DNA of 64,000 nucleotides, from NCBI GenBank assembly GCA_009823395.1, contig CM020516.1, positions 8,994,001 to 9,058,000 of the forward strand, in the 5' to 3' direction. The position numbers and the translations under genes are program-made. Positions 1 through 13,997 of this stretch are shown here, in pieces. The notes beneath the pieces were generated by a model that worked only from the letters and a program-made list of their open reading frames with translations, searched no databases and was not told where the DNA came from. This stretch comes from Thamnaconus septentrionalis (taxonomy: Eukaryota > Chordata > Actinopteri > Tetraodontiformes > Monacanthidae). Numbering within the stretch: the stretch's first letter is position 1; every line of letters starts with the position of its first letter.

Positions 1-70
<70 letters not shown>
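1..70. repeat. (CT)n microsatellite at the left edge
   Basis: An almost pure CT dinucleotide array runs from the first base and is cut by the window edge, so its full length is unknown. Confidence 0.95.
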
Positions 71-71
<1 letters not shown>

Positions 72-2289
72 CATTTCTGGGCCTTTCAAAAAAGACCCAT
101 AAAAGAGTCCAATCACTGAGGAGGGACATGTCATTTTCACCCTCGTTGAATAAACTATATCATAAACTGGACGCCCGCAACTCGCCCATCCTCTTATAAT
201 GGCGCAGCCGGCAGGCAGCATGGAAGTTTGTATACCGGCTGTGATTTAACATCATGAATTTTAAGTCTCTTCCGTTCCGGTGAGTCAAAAGGAGGCCGAG
301 TGAAAAAAAAAAAAAAATCACAGCAGCACTCACTCGTTTTTCTCCAGCAACAGGATCAGGGCTTCACCTTCCGCGTGGATCAGCAGCCGCAGTGACGCAG
401 GATAACTCTGAAAACAGAGAGATGGGGGGAGGGGTGTGTGAAATAATGACCAGAGTGTCCAGGCGGCGTTTGACCACAGAGGCGAGCAGCCGGGCAGGAA
501 GTGGCAGAGCGCGATTGTATTAAATGGAACAGGAAGCCCCGCGTTTCCAAAGTCAGCTGTGACTCATTTCTTATTGAAAAACTCGCTTAGTGTGCGATGG
601 GATGTGGTTTTTTTTCAGGGTCCGGGGGGCTGCTGCCGTCCGCCCGGCTTTATCTCGTTTGTGCCGGGACAAAACTGAAATGTTTGACATTTCGCGGCGG
701 GGGCCAAAGGATTTTTTTTATGGCTGGGGGCGACTGTGACGCTAACGCAGTGTGAGCGTTCACATTTGGATCAGCTGTAAAAACGCCCTTTACCTCCCGT
801 GCCACACAAATAACAGCCCGGACAGAGTCGTCCGGGAAAAATGTACCAACGCTGCTCGCGCCTCAAACTCAACAGGCACGTCAAAGAACGGATAAAACCA
901 TGAACACGATGCTCCGACGACGATTCAGGAGCAACCACCTCGTTGTGGCCGTGACTAAACCTAAGCGAGAAAAGTGAAGGAGTGTGAGAGTCGGCGCAAA
1001 GAGGAAAATGTGTTGGATTAAATATTTTATGAATGTACAGCCGCCATATGGCCAAAATCAAGCACAGTCTCTGAGTGTGTGTGTGCGTAAAAATTTGGTG
1101 TGAAGTCACAGTCACGACCGCCCCGTCGCCCCCTATTGGCGCAAGGGTGGTTGATACAAATCGCTTTTCCGAGACGCTTTGAATCAAACGCCGCCTCTTT
1201 GCCGTCACTTTAAATGGGGACAGGGTCATTTAATCTTTATAAAATGGCCATTTATGACAGAACCAAGTTGGTAGATTGGCCACATTTCACGTTAAAAGTT
1301 TTTTTTTCTCCCACTTCTCTTCCGTTCTTTGTGATATTTTGATTGGATTCAGATCAAAAAATAAAGATAACTGCCCTCCTGTGACCAACTGAACCTGAGC
1401 GGAGGCTTTTGCCAGAGCGCTGTGAAAAAAACACTTGTTTGCTTTGGTCAGGGGTTTTTCTCAAAACCTCAGCATTTCACATTTCTGGTAAGAGGTTCCT
1501 TCAGATGTGGCGCAGGATCACAATTCTTTAAACGTTTCTTTGATCCCATCCTGAGAAAAACCAAACAGGAGGGTCCGAGGAGAATCGTTTCGACTCCGCA
1601 AATGTTGTTTTTGTGCGTCTCTTAATCCGGCATAAAATAACTCTCACGGTGGGAGCAAGAATTGGATCCATAGTACGTTCCGTAGCGGCGTCACGCTGAA
1701 TTTTCTCCTCAAAGTTTCAGCCGAGTTTACGTCAAACTTTTATTCCAAAAAGTCTGAGAGGTTAACGAGTCTGAAAGAGCTGTGCGCTCCACCTATGGAA
1801 AGACAGATTTATTTCAAAAGGAAGAAGGGGGAGCGAGTGAGGAAAGGGACCACAACAGGATAAAGGGAGATTAAGGAAGGGACTTTCTGCAGAACAAGAA
1901 TCCAGCAGGCGGGAAAACAATCAACAGGGAAGGATCCAGCCAGGGTGATGAGGGATTGAGGGTCCGATATCTGCGCTGAGCATGCAGAGGGCCACGTGCA
2001 TGTGCACGTTATTATTCACCCAGGCGGGACAGATCTTTGGACGGCGGCGTGTTTAGCACTTTGTTTACAGCCAAAAATGCTCAGGTTTGACTTCCTGTGA
2101 AACTTTCCTCACATTTGTAAAGGGGGTCAGAGGGTGGACCAAACACTGTTTGGGCAGTTAGTGGCCCTTTGTGACATTACCAGAAGCTGATTTTAAGAAG
2201 CAGTGGTAGAAGAAGCAGTGGGAGGACTTTGATTATTTCACTGACAGGCAGAATACAGAGATTTTAACACAAAAAAGTGTTGCCAAGGG

Positions 2290-2760
2290 GTTTTTTCTGT
2301 TCGCATTTGGCTGCAGACAGGAGACCTTTGAGGCGGTGGTGGCGAGGAGGAGGTTGAACAAACTGTTATCCATCATAGACAACCAGGACCACCCTCTCCA
2401 CCACCACACACTGGACTGACAGCAGAGCTTCTTCTCCAAGACACTGAGGCAGCTTTGTTGTCTGCAGGAACGCGTCAGGAGATCCATCAACCTCTATAGC
2501 TCTTTCCCTCTGTGACAGAGCATTCTGGACATTATTCCATGGACTCAATGGCAAATAATGCACTAATGGGTTAGAAAACCTTGCATATCCCTGCCTCTGC
2601 ACAATTTGACTGTCTTTTGCACATCTGCTTTGCTTGTTTGTTGTACATAGATTGATTTGAGTGTTTTCTAACTACTGTAACAACTGTATAGTTCTGCAAC
2701 AGTGCAGTTTCCCAATTTGGTATCAATAATGTACATCTATCTATCTATTTACCTGAGTGC
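2290..2760 (+). mobile_element. LINE 3' end remnant (non-LTR retrotransposon)
   Basis: The plus strand reads, with stops and shifts, as RLNKLLSIIDNQDHPLHH followed by LRQLCCLQERVRRSI. This resembles the C-terminal tail of fish LINE polymerases, where a DHPLH-type motif precedes a short basic end. The frame is broken by stops and only the last part of the element is present. A short CTAT tract follows near 2734-2750, as is usual at LINE tails. The clade cannot be fixed by eye. It is a dead fragment. Confidence 0.55.
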
Positions 2761-3168
2761 TGAGCTCTCTAAGGGGTCTGCGCTCCTTCCCCCGGAGCAG
2801 AAACGGCACGGTGGTCGCATGTTCCTCTGCGGCTGCTTCGCCACTCTTCCGCTCGTCCTCGTCCGAACTTCTCCCTGCAAAAAAAAACTGAATTAAATAA
2901 ACAAAAAGATTACAAGGACAGTTGGTTAACAGTCGGCCCGACGACACGGCAGATGTTGATCCAGCAGATTTTGCCACGCCGTCAAAGGCGGCGGTGGCTG
3001 GGGTGGGTGGGGGTAATATTAATCAGCTCTGCTCCGCCGCGCCCTCAATAATTCAGCTCATCCAAAAATGCTTCAGCCCAAAAGAAAAGCCAGGAACACG
3101 GGCGCTGGAAGCCTGGGAGAAGATGTTCTCTTCCCCTGACGGGGGCCGTCTCTGCAGCAGGACTGCAG

Positions 3169-3243
<75 letters not shown>
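3169..3243. repeat. (CA)n microsatellite
   Basis: About 37 uninterrupted CA units. It is the first of three CA arrays within 600 bases. The long His-Thr and Cys-Val frames here are artefacts of the repeat. Confidence 0.97.
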
Positions 3244-3244
<1 letters not shown>

Positions 3245-3323
3245 CATCAATAATACATTCTCCCATACAGATGATGAGGAGCTCAGCCTTTACAATAACT
3301 CCAGACAGCAGTGAGATTTGGAT

Positions 3324-3325
<2 letters not shown>

Positions 3326-3384
<59 letters not shown>
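3326..3384. repeat. (CA)n microsatellite
   Basis: About 29 uninterrupted CA units, 83 bases after the preceding array. Confidence 0.97.
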
Positions 3385-3385
<1 letters not shown>

Positions 3386-3722
3386 CTGGCAAGATGAAAA
3401 TGGGTCCGTCTTCTTTTTTTTCCTTCTTCTTCCAGCTTTTACGCTCTTTACACCATGGCGGGTCAGAGAGTAACAATGATGATACAGTTTTCTCCCTTTT
3501 CCAGTCCTTTTCCCCCCTCCTCATCATTTCACATCTGCATTGAAAAAAATCAAGTTTGGCCCTCGAAGGGTAGCAGAAAATATATGTTTACACGCTGTAC
3601 AGGCGGAAAGACGCTTTACAATAAAAAAAAATAAAAAAATGTCTGAGTGGCTTTGAGCAGAATATGGGAATCAAAGTCACAATTCCCAGCGCTCCCTTCA
3701 GTGAGTGTCTTTGGGCTGCTCT

Positions 3723-3723
<1 letters not shown>

Positions 3724-3759
<36 letters not shown>
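3724..3759. repeat. (CA)n microsatellite
   Basis: About 18 CA units. It is the third array of the local cluster. Confidence 0.95.
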
Positions 3760-3760
<1 letters not shown>

Positions 3761-4303
3761 CCGGGGCTTTCCCTTAATGCTCGACGACCGGCAGGCTTCC
3801 TCTCATGCCCAATGAAATGCTACGTTGAGAAAAAGAAAAACCCGAGACGGGAGCTGCGGAGCTCACGCTGTGTCTATATTTACCGCAAAGTCTAAGGTCT
3901 CTGTGCATTCCTCCTGAGGTCCCCCGGGACGCACGGCGGCGAGTGTGTTTGTCTGCCCGAGGAACGTGTGCGTCGCGGCGGCAGCGGGTACAGGAAGAGT
4001 TCAGTGGAACATTGAGAGGAGCAGCGAGACGGCCTGACACACTTTATTTAGCCGTTGCTCGCTGCCTCCTGCCTTGCCTGCCAGCCGCAGCTGCGTGATA
4101 TTAAAGCTCTCCGTCTCCTTTAAGTGTAATTTTCTCTCATTTCTTTCGCGGCCGCGTACGGCGACGACTCCCTGTGCCACCACCACAACCGCATTTCTTC
4201 AAACACTCTCGCATACTCTCTCTCTCTCTCTCTCACTCACCCCCGTAGCCCACATTCTTCTCCTCCGCAGCGCCTAATAAGCTAACAAGGGCAAAAAAAA
4301 TAA

Positions 4304-4317
4304 GGGGGGGGGGGGGG
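4304..4317. repeat. Homopolymer G run
   Basis: An uninterrupted run of 14 G residues follows an A-rich tract. Confidence 0.9.
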
Positions 4318-4839
4318 CTGTTTTATGTATGGGTTATTTGAACAAGTGCCAAATGGTTGTTCCTTGTTTTTTTGTGGTGCATGAGAGCAGCGTGACCGGG
4401 ACCAGAGGCTGGAGTGCCACTGGAAAAAGAAGCAAGAGAAGAAAGTTGAGCGCTCACGTCCTTTAACAAAAGGGTTTAAACGTCTCCACTGACCCCTTAA
4501 TTTAATGCTAATAAGGAGTGGGGAAAAAAATGCAGTCTTTTGAATCAGCTTTTCTTCAAGCTACGTATTTTCAGTGCACCTGCTCAATCAAGTGAGTGAC
4601 AGAAACACATTTGGGAGAGTTGAGTGGATGGTTCAGCCTGTTGAGCCACAGAATGGCCATGGCCCATTGGTGACATGAATATGCAAAAAGTTATTTGCGT
4701 GTGAAATGTTGAGATAATGTTTGCCCCCCTTAACCTCGACCGGAATAAGACATTTGTGATAAAGACACTGAGAGGTGTGTAAAACTTGGCTTGATTTGTG
4801 ATATTGTTAAAGCTTATTGTACTCCCCATAAATACAGTG

Positions 4840-5075
4840 CATTAATAAAAGGGTATATTCGCAGTACAATAAAAGTAAGTGGTTTTCCTACCCTTAAAAC
4901 AATTCTCAGATATATAAGAATATACATGGAGCAATAAGGGTCTTGCTCTGAGTTAGCTGCCATCATTTTTTAAGGCTTGACAGTGCCCTAGTTAAGAAAC
5001 AGTCAGACGGGCTTCCTTAAATACTGGGCTTTAAAAATTTTATACACTGGTCCTTAAAGAAGAGTTTAGTCATGG
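4840..5075. repeat. Dispersed repeat, copy A (related to 50,740-50,965)
   Basis: This stretch shares an ordered series of words with a segment 46 kb away: CATTAATAAA, TTTTCCTACC, a TTCTCA block, TCTTGCTC, TAGTTAGCTGCCATC, then GGGCTTCCTTAAATAC. Spacing is similar and divergence is substantial, which marks two old copies of one interspersed repeat. It has no coding frame. I do not recognise the family. Confidence 0.7.
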
Positions 5076-6185
5076 TGGAGAAGAACTGAAACTGTATCAC
5101 AGCCGGTAGTGGACAGATTTAGTATGTCAGTGGAGCAGTTCTACAGACGCTAGACAGAGCCGCGTCTACACAGCTGGGCCAGCTGATCTGTCCACTGACT
5201 TGTTTAGGTTTCTTCAAGTCTATAATAAGAACATGTGTTTTTCTTGTGTCTGGCTGTCTTTTTGCATAGTTACTGAGGGAAATCTCATTATACGTTTGCA
5301 AAATGACAACAAGGAATTCTTGATCTTCATGCTTTGTCGTACAGTATGTCGTCAGTCTCGTGAATCACTGTTTGGCGGCCACGACGCCCATGATGAGCCT
5401 GTTCACCGGATGTGTGACGTCGGTTCCCCAGTCATGACGACTGGACCATGTGTTTGCTCGTGGGAGGCTTTACAGAAAATGCTCCGCTGTGCTCTTTGTG
5501 TTGAATCATTCACAAGTTCTATTCCATCGTTCCAACCTCTGCACATTCAAGGATGTGGATGTCAGCGCCTCGCAGGCTTCACGCTGCGGGTTTACAAAAC
5601 ACGACGCAGAAAATCGGCCATTTCGAACAAGCGCGTGACAAGCTGGCGCGTTTGAACAACAGTGACCCATTTGTGCGCAAATTATCGCATCTCCGAGTCT
5701 GTGCGAGTCGACTGGAGCGCTCCGCGTGAGCTCCTCGTGGCTTTTTCAGCTCCTGACGCCGTATGCAAACATCAGCCATTGCCTCCCGAATTACCTTCAA
5801 ACAACAATGTAAATAGAAATTCATGAGCATTCATGAGGCTTGCCCTCTTTGGGGAAAATCTGAGAGTCAAACTAGGTCGATCCCATATGTTTTTCTGGAG
5901 AGCATCTGCAATGCTAAGCCGGCCACGGTTTGTCTGTAATCTCTGCGTTGGACAGAAGTTACAATAATCACTTTGCTGTCAAAGGCTCCTCTTCCTGCCA
6001 TAGTTCAACCAACCTTATTTTTTATTTCAAATAACAGTGACTCCAGACAAATATTTAAGAAACTTGAGAATTCCACCTCGAGTATCAGCGTCTTCCTGCT
6101 TAACTGGCGTGTAATGTGAATTCCAACGGCTGCTGGCGTGCGTTGAATCCGAGGGTGAACGACACCCGACAAATTTGAGAACATA

Positions 6186-6210
6186 GTGGTGGTGGTGGTG
6201 GTGGTGGTGG
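6186..6210. repeat. (GGT)n microsatellite
   Basis: About eight GGT triplets, followed by a G-rich tract. Confidence 0.9.
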
Positions 6211-7796
6211 CGGGGGTTGGGGAGGGGTTGATGTTGGACATTCAATTGCAGCATTTTTCAGTGGTTAAAAAGAAGTATCTCTTCCGCATTCTAATAAATC
6301 ACATATTTTCCGAGCGCAAGGCGACGTAGACTGGAATGCATAAGAAAGGGCAGCCATACTTGGCATGAATAATTTAGCGGGGATGGTGGGGGTACGCACG
6401 CACACAACCATCCGCTGCATTCCCTTCAGTATCAAGCGGCCAGACCCTCGCACGGCTGATCATTCAAGGCTAATACGGCGCGCGTGCTGCTCAATCAGCG
6501 GCGTGAAGGTGGGGCTCCCACCGAGCTGGACAAATGAAGCAACAATGCGAGGAAGGTCACGTCAGGATGAAGGACGGGTGTTAATCCTCAGTCCAGCCAC
6601 TGAGAGAGAGCGTAGGAAAGCCGAGGCGTCACAGCGGGACACGCACACAATCTAATCAGCAACAAACAGCACTTCAGCCGAAAACTACGTCCGGCATACT
6701 GAGTACGTCTCGAAGAAAAAGAAAAACACTTTTTCTTTCTGTTCTCAGCGGGCGGCAATGCTTTCATTCAAAGGCGGGCCGACGTTAGCGTTTCACCGGG
6801 TGATCGGAATCCTTCTTGATCTTGGGAAGAGTTGTCGTTGCGAACAAAAGCATCTCAATTAGGCATTTCCACCGTTCAGGCAGGCCGCAGAAATCCAGCC
6901 CAGAAAGGCCTGGAAATCAGCTGGTTGTTACAGCTGGCAAAGCTCCCCTGTTGGACAAATTTCATGCTGGCACGACATTTAAGCGAGTTTGACCCTCGTT
7001 CTCTGCAACGCTCCCTCTGATACCCAACCCCCCAACCTCCCGTTTACGCCGTGGCGCATGCCTTAATGAGCACGAGCAGCAGCGACACATGGCAGAGCAG
7101 CTAAGTTTTCCCAACCTCCGTTTAGGGGTGATTTTGAAGCCAAACAGACAGAAAAAAATCCTCAGGACAAAGTCCTGTTCGCCGAGTTCCCTTTAATTTT
7201 TCAGCGCCGACTGGAGTGACGCGCCGCTCCGTCGGGCTATTATCTATATGAGCGATTTGACAGCGAGCGTTTTCGGTTCATTCATTCATCGCCTGCCGCA
7301 AATTCTCTTCAGCAATTTCTGGCAATCGTCCTCGTCATGCGGACAGACGCGGGGGAAGGCATCAGACACGTCCCACTGCTGCTCAGCCCATTTTTGAATA
7401 TCTCTTGACACGCCTTTCCCCCTAAGCGGTCTTCAAACGCGCCACAATCAGGGCGGAGGCAGCACGTGCACAAACGCCATCTTGTCGTGATTGCCTTTGT
7501 CACGGCCTGACTCTTGGCCACAGCAAAAAGGGAGATGAAACCATGGCAGATTATCAACAACTTCAATATGAAAGTATGTAATTTTTGGGGTGTGTGAGGA
7601 AAATCAGTGTAGGGTGAGCAAGCAAGCAAACCGCAGCAGTGGGACAGAGAGAAAGTGAGAGTGGCTGCAGGTGCTTAGGTAACCTCAGCACATAGGCCCC
7701 AGGTGCACTGAATTACTGAGGTGGGAGGCTGAAAAGCGATCGCCAGCAGACACGCCCACCAGAACTTCCCTGATGACACTTCAGGGGCGTCACACC

Positions 7797-7819
7797 ATCA
7801 ATCAATCAATCAATCAATC
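7797..7819. repeat. (ATCA)n microsatellite
   Basis: Five to six ATCA tetranucleotides in tandem. Confidence 0.9.
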
Positions 7820-10800
7820 TGGCTGAAACGTGCGTTGACAGGGCAGCCTTGAGTCAACTGCAGGTTCTGATGCACAGAGCGGCAGCCAGCAAACTGACTT
7901 TTCAGAAAGGATGAGTTAATAATTAGCCAAAGAAGAATACAAGTCTAAATCCATGGTAACCACCAGGTCACCCTTGATGTGGGTTTTATATTCTGCGGAA
8001 AGAAAGAAATGAAACCGATGGCATCACGTTCGCGGAAGAGTCGCGTCTGGTTCCCCGTTCGAGCAGGACAAGCTCGTTTTTTTCGACTTCTTCGTCTGAT
8101 TCTCTCCAAGCCTCTCCGCTCGCGTATGATTGCGCTCTAAAAAGCAGCACGCTCAAATTGTCTTTTCTTTTTCCTCCCCCCTCAACATGGAACGTAGTAG
8201 CTCTTCAATCGCGATCGTGAAAGTGTGGTGTGCCCCCCCTCTTCACCCTCCCATACGTCCAATTACTGATTCTGTATGAAAACGCCAGACCTAATTAGAG
8301 CAACCGATGCCACACCTACGCCGCGCTGCACCGCTCGCCACAAAAGAGCTCCAAAACAGAGGGAATGATGGATGAGGCCGCTGTTAGAAGAGAGCATAAC
8401 TTATCGCGCTAATGGAGCCGTTCCTAAAAGTACAACACGGCATCAAAGGGGTGTTTTACACTTACGATCTGCCGTACACCTCCAAGACGCGTGATAATTT
8501 CAGCATTATTGTATTAGAGAGGCGCAATTCCACAGCCCGGATCGCGTGCAACAAGCGCGGGTAAGAGCAGCTGCGAGCGTGGCGGGCGAAGAAGTGTGAT
8601 GAAATATTCCGTAGCTGATTAGAAACCCTCTCCAGCTCCTCTACGAACCCTTGTGAAACATGAAGTGCAAATTGCACTCCAGTAAACACTGCGAGGCTCC
8701 AGCCGGTTTGACTTTATGAGAACAACCTCTCTGGGGCTCCATGGCCAAAACGAAAGAAGAAGAAAACAACAAAAAAAAACATTTTAGCATGTTTATATGA
8801 CGTGTTTGCTAAATGGTTTTGTAATTTTGTTGACATCTACAGCAAAGGTTATTGCAACAGTTGAACGTCATCTGACCCGGGGGAAAAAAAATCATTTCTA
8901 GTCAACGATTACTGGAACTGTCCTCACTATTAAAGCTTGTTACAGTTCTATCAGGGTGAAGCTTAACTTACCTCAACACTCCTCTACCAGGCACTTCAAA
9001 AAGAGCACTTTACAAAGCCGCCTCTTTAAAAAAAAAAAAAAGCTTGCTTCTGATGAATCGCTTTTTTTTAAGTGTACAGTATGATAAAACCTGCTGCTGA
9101 CACAGCTTGCTTTCACCATAATGTTCCTGGGCAGGTACAAAGCAAGTAAAAGTAGATCATTTAAAAGGTTTGAGGCTGCAGCTTTTGAAAAAAGAAAAAT
9201 GCATATTTCCTTCTTTCTTTTCTTGCTTCATTTAACTTGATCTTTGATGTGAGAAGCTGCTCGACAGCTCCTGTTAAAATGTTGTTTTTCTTGTTCCTTT
9301 TTCTCTGCACAGACGCAGACGAGCACAGCCAACCGAGCATCTTAAGCTGTTCATGTTTTCCAGTAATACGCTGAATATTACAGTGCGAGTGTATTTAACG
9401 AGACGCTGGCCAGGGCTGTAGTTCCAGGCGATTGCAATGTTCAAAGACGAACTCTGCGAGCTTCCCCCACTTTAAAAAAAAAAAAGAAGAGGTCTTACAT
9501 TTTCATGAATGTGTTTGGAGACGATGTTAGAGGGGAAATTATAAAATTATGTTTTTAGCTGCAGTTAGTGCTGGAGGAAGGCACCCGCCCCCACCACCAC
9601 CACCACTATCACCACCGCCTGCCTCTCTGCGAAAGATACTAGAGTTTTACTGTCGTATATTTCTTAGATACATAAGTAATGCTGATATCAAATGTTTTAA
9701 GTCTGCTCTCAAGGGACTACAGTCGAGTCATTCCAACAGTGCTGCGAGGCTGCGGCGCTTTCAGATAAATGGTACTTTCATCCTGGGTTAGGGCAGGAGA
9801 ACGCACTGGCTCTCGATGATGTCACCGCTAATTTAACTTCACAGTCGACAACTTTTAAGACTATTCTTCTTTTTTTTTTACCCCCAAATTCAGATTCCTT
9901 GAAGCTGCTTCAAGAACATATAAAACTGAGTCATTTTTTTCTCTCTCTCTCTCTCTCAGCAGCAAGTAGCTTCTTCATTTCCTTTATGGGGACACATCAA
10001 TAGACGGAAGTCACCGCCAGCGGCAAACTTGAAAGAAAAAGCAAACAAATGAATTAAATATGCATTCTGTAGGGTTTAAAACAGAACTCGGGGAGTTTTA
10101 AGGGTACAGACCATGTTGGGATTGTAACGCAGAAAGAGCCAATTAATGCTTACCCTGACCTCGATAATGCGTGAGAGTTAGAACGTATGTTGGAGAGAGA
10201 AAGAGCAGAAGCACATGCAAGTGGGGCTCCGGTTTTCTTCAACTTGGCGCCGAACTTCCCTGATTGTGAAATGTTGAGCCACTGGTAAGAATAATAATGA
10301 AAAAAAAATCACCTCCATGTTTGAGACTGACACACAAACAAGACAAAAATAGAGTAAGAAAAAAAAAGTTAGGTCTGAACATTACAACCCACTCTAACAA
10401 TACAAAGAGTTCCCAGTAAATCCCATTAAACCCAATCCACAGGCAAAGCTTCATTGTGACTTCTCTAAATCCTTTTTGGGCTGCGTCAAATAGATTGTGT
10501 AAAAAAAACATTTTTTCATTGTTACAGTAGACAGATTTGGACAATAGTGGCTGACCAACTACCCACCTATCAGAACAGAGAGGCTACATCCACTCAACCG
10601 TCTGTACAAGTCTTTTCAGTGAAGTAATTGAGGTCATTTTATTTTTTTTCAAACTTGGCTCCTCTTATAACAATAGTTTTGTACAAAGTTTTATACAAGG
10701 ACTCGAGAAAAGCAATTGAGTCCCGATGGTAAACAACAACTTAGTGCGCCTTTCTGAGAGACAACAGAGAGAAAGAAAAGAAAAGAGTACTCGCAGGCAC

Positions 10801-13552
10801 AGAGGGAAGAAAAATACTGTTGATGAGCCTCATAAGGGTTGAAATTTAGTTTTTCCTCCATTGCTCTTATTTCAACAATCCCTCCCACTCTCAAATCCCT
10901 CATCACTTAGTTTCCCCAGTGATGAGAACCTGGAGTAATTATCTTGGAGCTGAGAAGGTGTTAATCCCGGGTGTGGGACCCTGCTAAGATCCCTTGCAAA
11001 CTGAGTGGTTCATTACTGGCCTCCTAGAGAGAGCCCGGAGGTCAGCGGCTCACATTTAGAAAAATGGTAAGAGGATATTTCTCAGGGAGGACTAGCGAGA
11101 TCTGTTTGTGTCCCATTCCCGTCCCTTCCTGTGGGAGCGACAGTGAAAAAGGCAATTCCCATCTTGTCGTGCGCAGATTTAGGCATTGTGTTTCAGAGCC
11201 ATGGGGATTTCAGCCCGCAGGATTTGGGGATTAGCAGAAACTTATCACGCTCGCTGGGTCAACCCAGCAGCCACATGTGGAATGGCTTTCCACCTGATAC
11301 ATAATTTATCTTCAGCCAGGCTCATGGCGGCGCCGTGGCCGGCAAAACGGTCCAATTGAACTAAAAGTTTGTCGTCCATCAGGGTCTCACTTCGACAGAA
11401 AACTGAAGGCGCCCGATAGGATTCTTGCAGAAATATTCCCGGTTCAGAGATGATGAATCCCTTTCGGTGTTGGTGATCCTCTGAGTGCATCTCCTGTTCA
11501 TGGTTTTGTGCACGTCGAATAGGACCAGTGTTGCATTGCACGCAGTGTAATCAGCAATCCCCCTATTGTATGCCATACTAGGAGGTGACTGAAGCTAATC
11601 CCTGATTCTGAGTCCAGCGTTCCCACTTTGCGGAGGTGAAAGTCATACAAGGAACAGCAACCCAGCACAATTGTCAAGTCTTCCCAGTGACTTTGGTTAT
11701 CTAGTGTTTTAGCCATTTAAAAAAAAACAGCATATTTAGCTGTAAGTTTGCAGCCTCCGGCAGTTTTAAAGAGTGCTGTTCCACATTTGATGAGGGATAA
11801 AAAAAAAAAAACCCACGGAGATCTCAGACAGCTGATCAAACACCTGCTACAGAAACGCTAAAACCGACATAGGAGAAGCATCTATGTCCTGGAGTCATGT
11901 GGAGCAGAACTGCAAGTTGATTATCAAAACAACTATATAGATCGCTTCAAAACAGCGTATCTCGTCTTCTGTTTACAGCCCTCAGCAAAAACATTATGTT
12001 TTAGCTTCCTGCAAAGCGTGGTGCTTAGTTGTACCTTCCATGTTCAGAAGGAGGTAAAAGCAAGGTAGTGTCAGAGGATCAAACAAACACTTGCAATAGA
12101 AAAAGAGTATTAAAACCCATTAAAAAGAGCTGAGGCACAATTATCTGGCCCAGAAACGCAATGTAGGTTTGACATTGACGAAAGTCAAAGACAAAAAAAA
12201 CGCCAAAGAAAACACTGGATTCACACACGATCCACAGCTAATGGGTGTAAATCGCTGGCCATGTGTTTCATGATCAGGGTTTTCACGTATTTGCATCTTC
12301 GGGGCAATCTAAGGCATCTCAGCCCAACGACACAGACACACTCACAGAGAATTGCGATGACCTTTCAGGTAGTGAAATTATGGATGAGATTGCTTCGCTG
12401 TACAGCCGCAAATTGTCATGTTCTCGTTCTCGTCCAAGCGAAACCTTGAGAGGGCAGTAAACAGGCAACAGGCAGGCGGGAGGAATTTATACGTTCACCT
12501 TTAGCGCACAGCAAATTGCTTCCTATGTCTCCTGCCAAACATATAAAATGTCAGTCACTTTAAATGTGGAAACAAACAGTCGGATGCGAGAAGGTCTCGC
12601 ACAGTCGATATCTACCTCCGTTCCGCCGCTTGGCATAAATGTCAGCACCTCTCAGTTCACAGGTGCCATGTAAAAGCAGCAATTTTGCGTTTCAATCCTG
12701 CTTCTTTCTTTGCACTGCGAAAATTTGTAAAAATATCAGGGCTTTATAGGGAGCATGACGCATTCAGTCACGGCTGTAAGTGGGAAAGAGATGCAGAAAA
12801 CTGTTCTCGCCTTTTGTCTGTCTTTTTTGCTTTCCTATTTTGGGTGGTTTGTGGGGGGCTGGTGCAGCCTGAGGGCCTTGTTTATGGCACCCATAAATGT
12901 ATACTGCCTAATGCAGGCCACACACATTTTACGACTTTTCAAGCAATTTCATAAATTCAGACTAAAATCTTTACAGTTCTGATGGAGTTGTTGATGTCTC
13001 TAGTGTGCAGCTGTTGTGGGGGGAAATTTTTTCTAATCCTGGAGGCAATCATGGCGTGCAAGTTCAGTACGGCTATACATCTTTAAATGTAAAACAGATA
13101 TAGGTTTTATGACGTCAACAACCAGTTGGAAAGCTCTCAGAAAGACCAAACAGGAAGCTGGAAAAACGTCAAAACCAATAACGGACACGAATGACTTGCA
13201 AGCTTCTGGGATGCTGCATTCTATGTTTAGTATAAGGCTGCGAGTAAACACTACATTTTAGCTCAAGATTGCATCATTTATATCTTGCTGCAGCATCCCT
13301 CCTGAGCAATTCTCTCCTTTACTCTGACACCAAAAGTTAACGTTAGAGAAGTTTGCCGTCTCTGTGGTGTGAACTACAGTTTAGCCGTGGGGAGAGGCAA
13401 GCGCCCGTGTAAAGTTTTCTGAACTCTCTGCCAACTCCTTTCCTTATCGTCACGTAAAATTAAAATCTTGTGTCTGGAAGGTTCCATGCACGACCACGAT
13501 GAAACGCACTGGCATTCATTGTGCAATTTTGACTCAAGCAATACTCCCAAGT

Positions 13553-13997
13553 AGGGATGCAAATTATTGATTAATCGTTAGTTGGTTGACCTTATCGATC
13601 GATTAACGATTAATTGATAAGTGGTGATTTTTCCTGACAATCTAAATTTCACAATAAAAAATGTGTCAGGAACACATTATTTAACCCTTAAATAATGTTG
13701 AGGGTCCATTGTGACCCATTTTTACATTAGAGAACTGTAAAAACACCCCAAACATTTATCCCCTGACTTTAAGTTGATTTCTATTCAAAAAAGTTGTTTA
13801 AAAGTAACTTGTTCTAGGTGTATTATGATCATCACAGTATCTACAGGTGAATTGCTCTTTCCTGCCACTACACTGTTATAATGATATTAACTACCCGTGT
13901 AAAAAATGTTAATGTTACTAATTTAATTTAATCAATTAAATTCTTAACCGATTTTGATTTTTGGCCTTTGACCAAATTCTCATTCCTGCCAGTCATG
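13553..13997. mobile_element. hAT-like DNA transposon fragment
   Basis: The left end starts TAGGGATGCAAATTATTGAT and runs into an ATTAATCG-rich block like those at the termini of many vertebrate hAT elements. The right end, read on the other strand, starts CAGGAATGAGAATTTGG, an imperfect inverted match. I could not find a matching 8-bp target duplication and there is no transposase frame, so this is a degraded non-autonomous copy at best. Confidence 0.35.

Noticed and set aside
3045..3527. Long frames of alternating Cys-Val or His-Thr
   Set aside because: They are translations of CA/GT microsatellites with no splice or homology support. The same applies near 16.5-16.8 kb, 33.5 kb and 63.1 kb.
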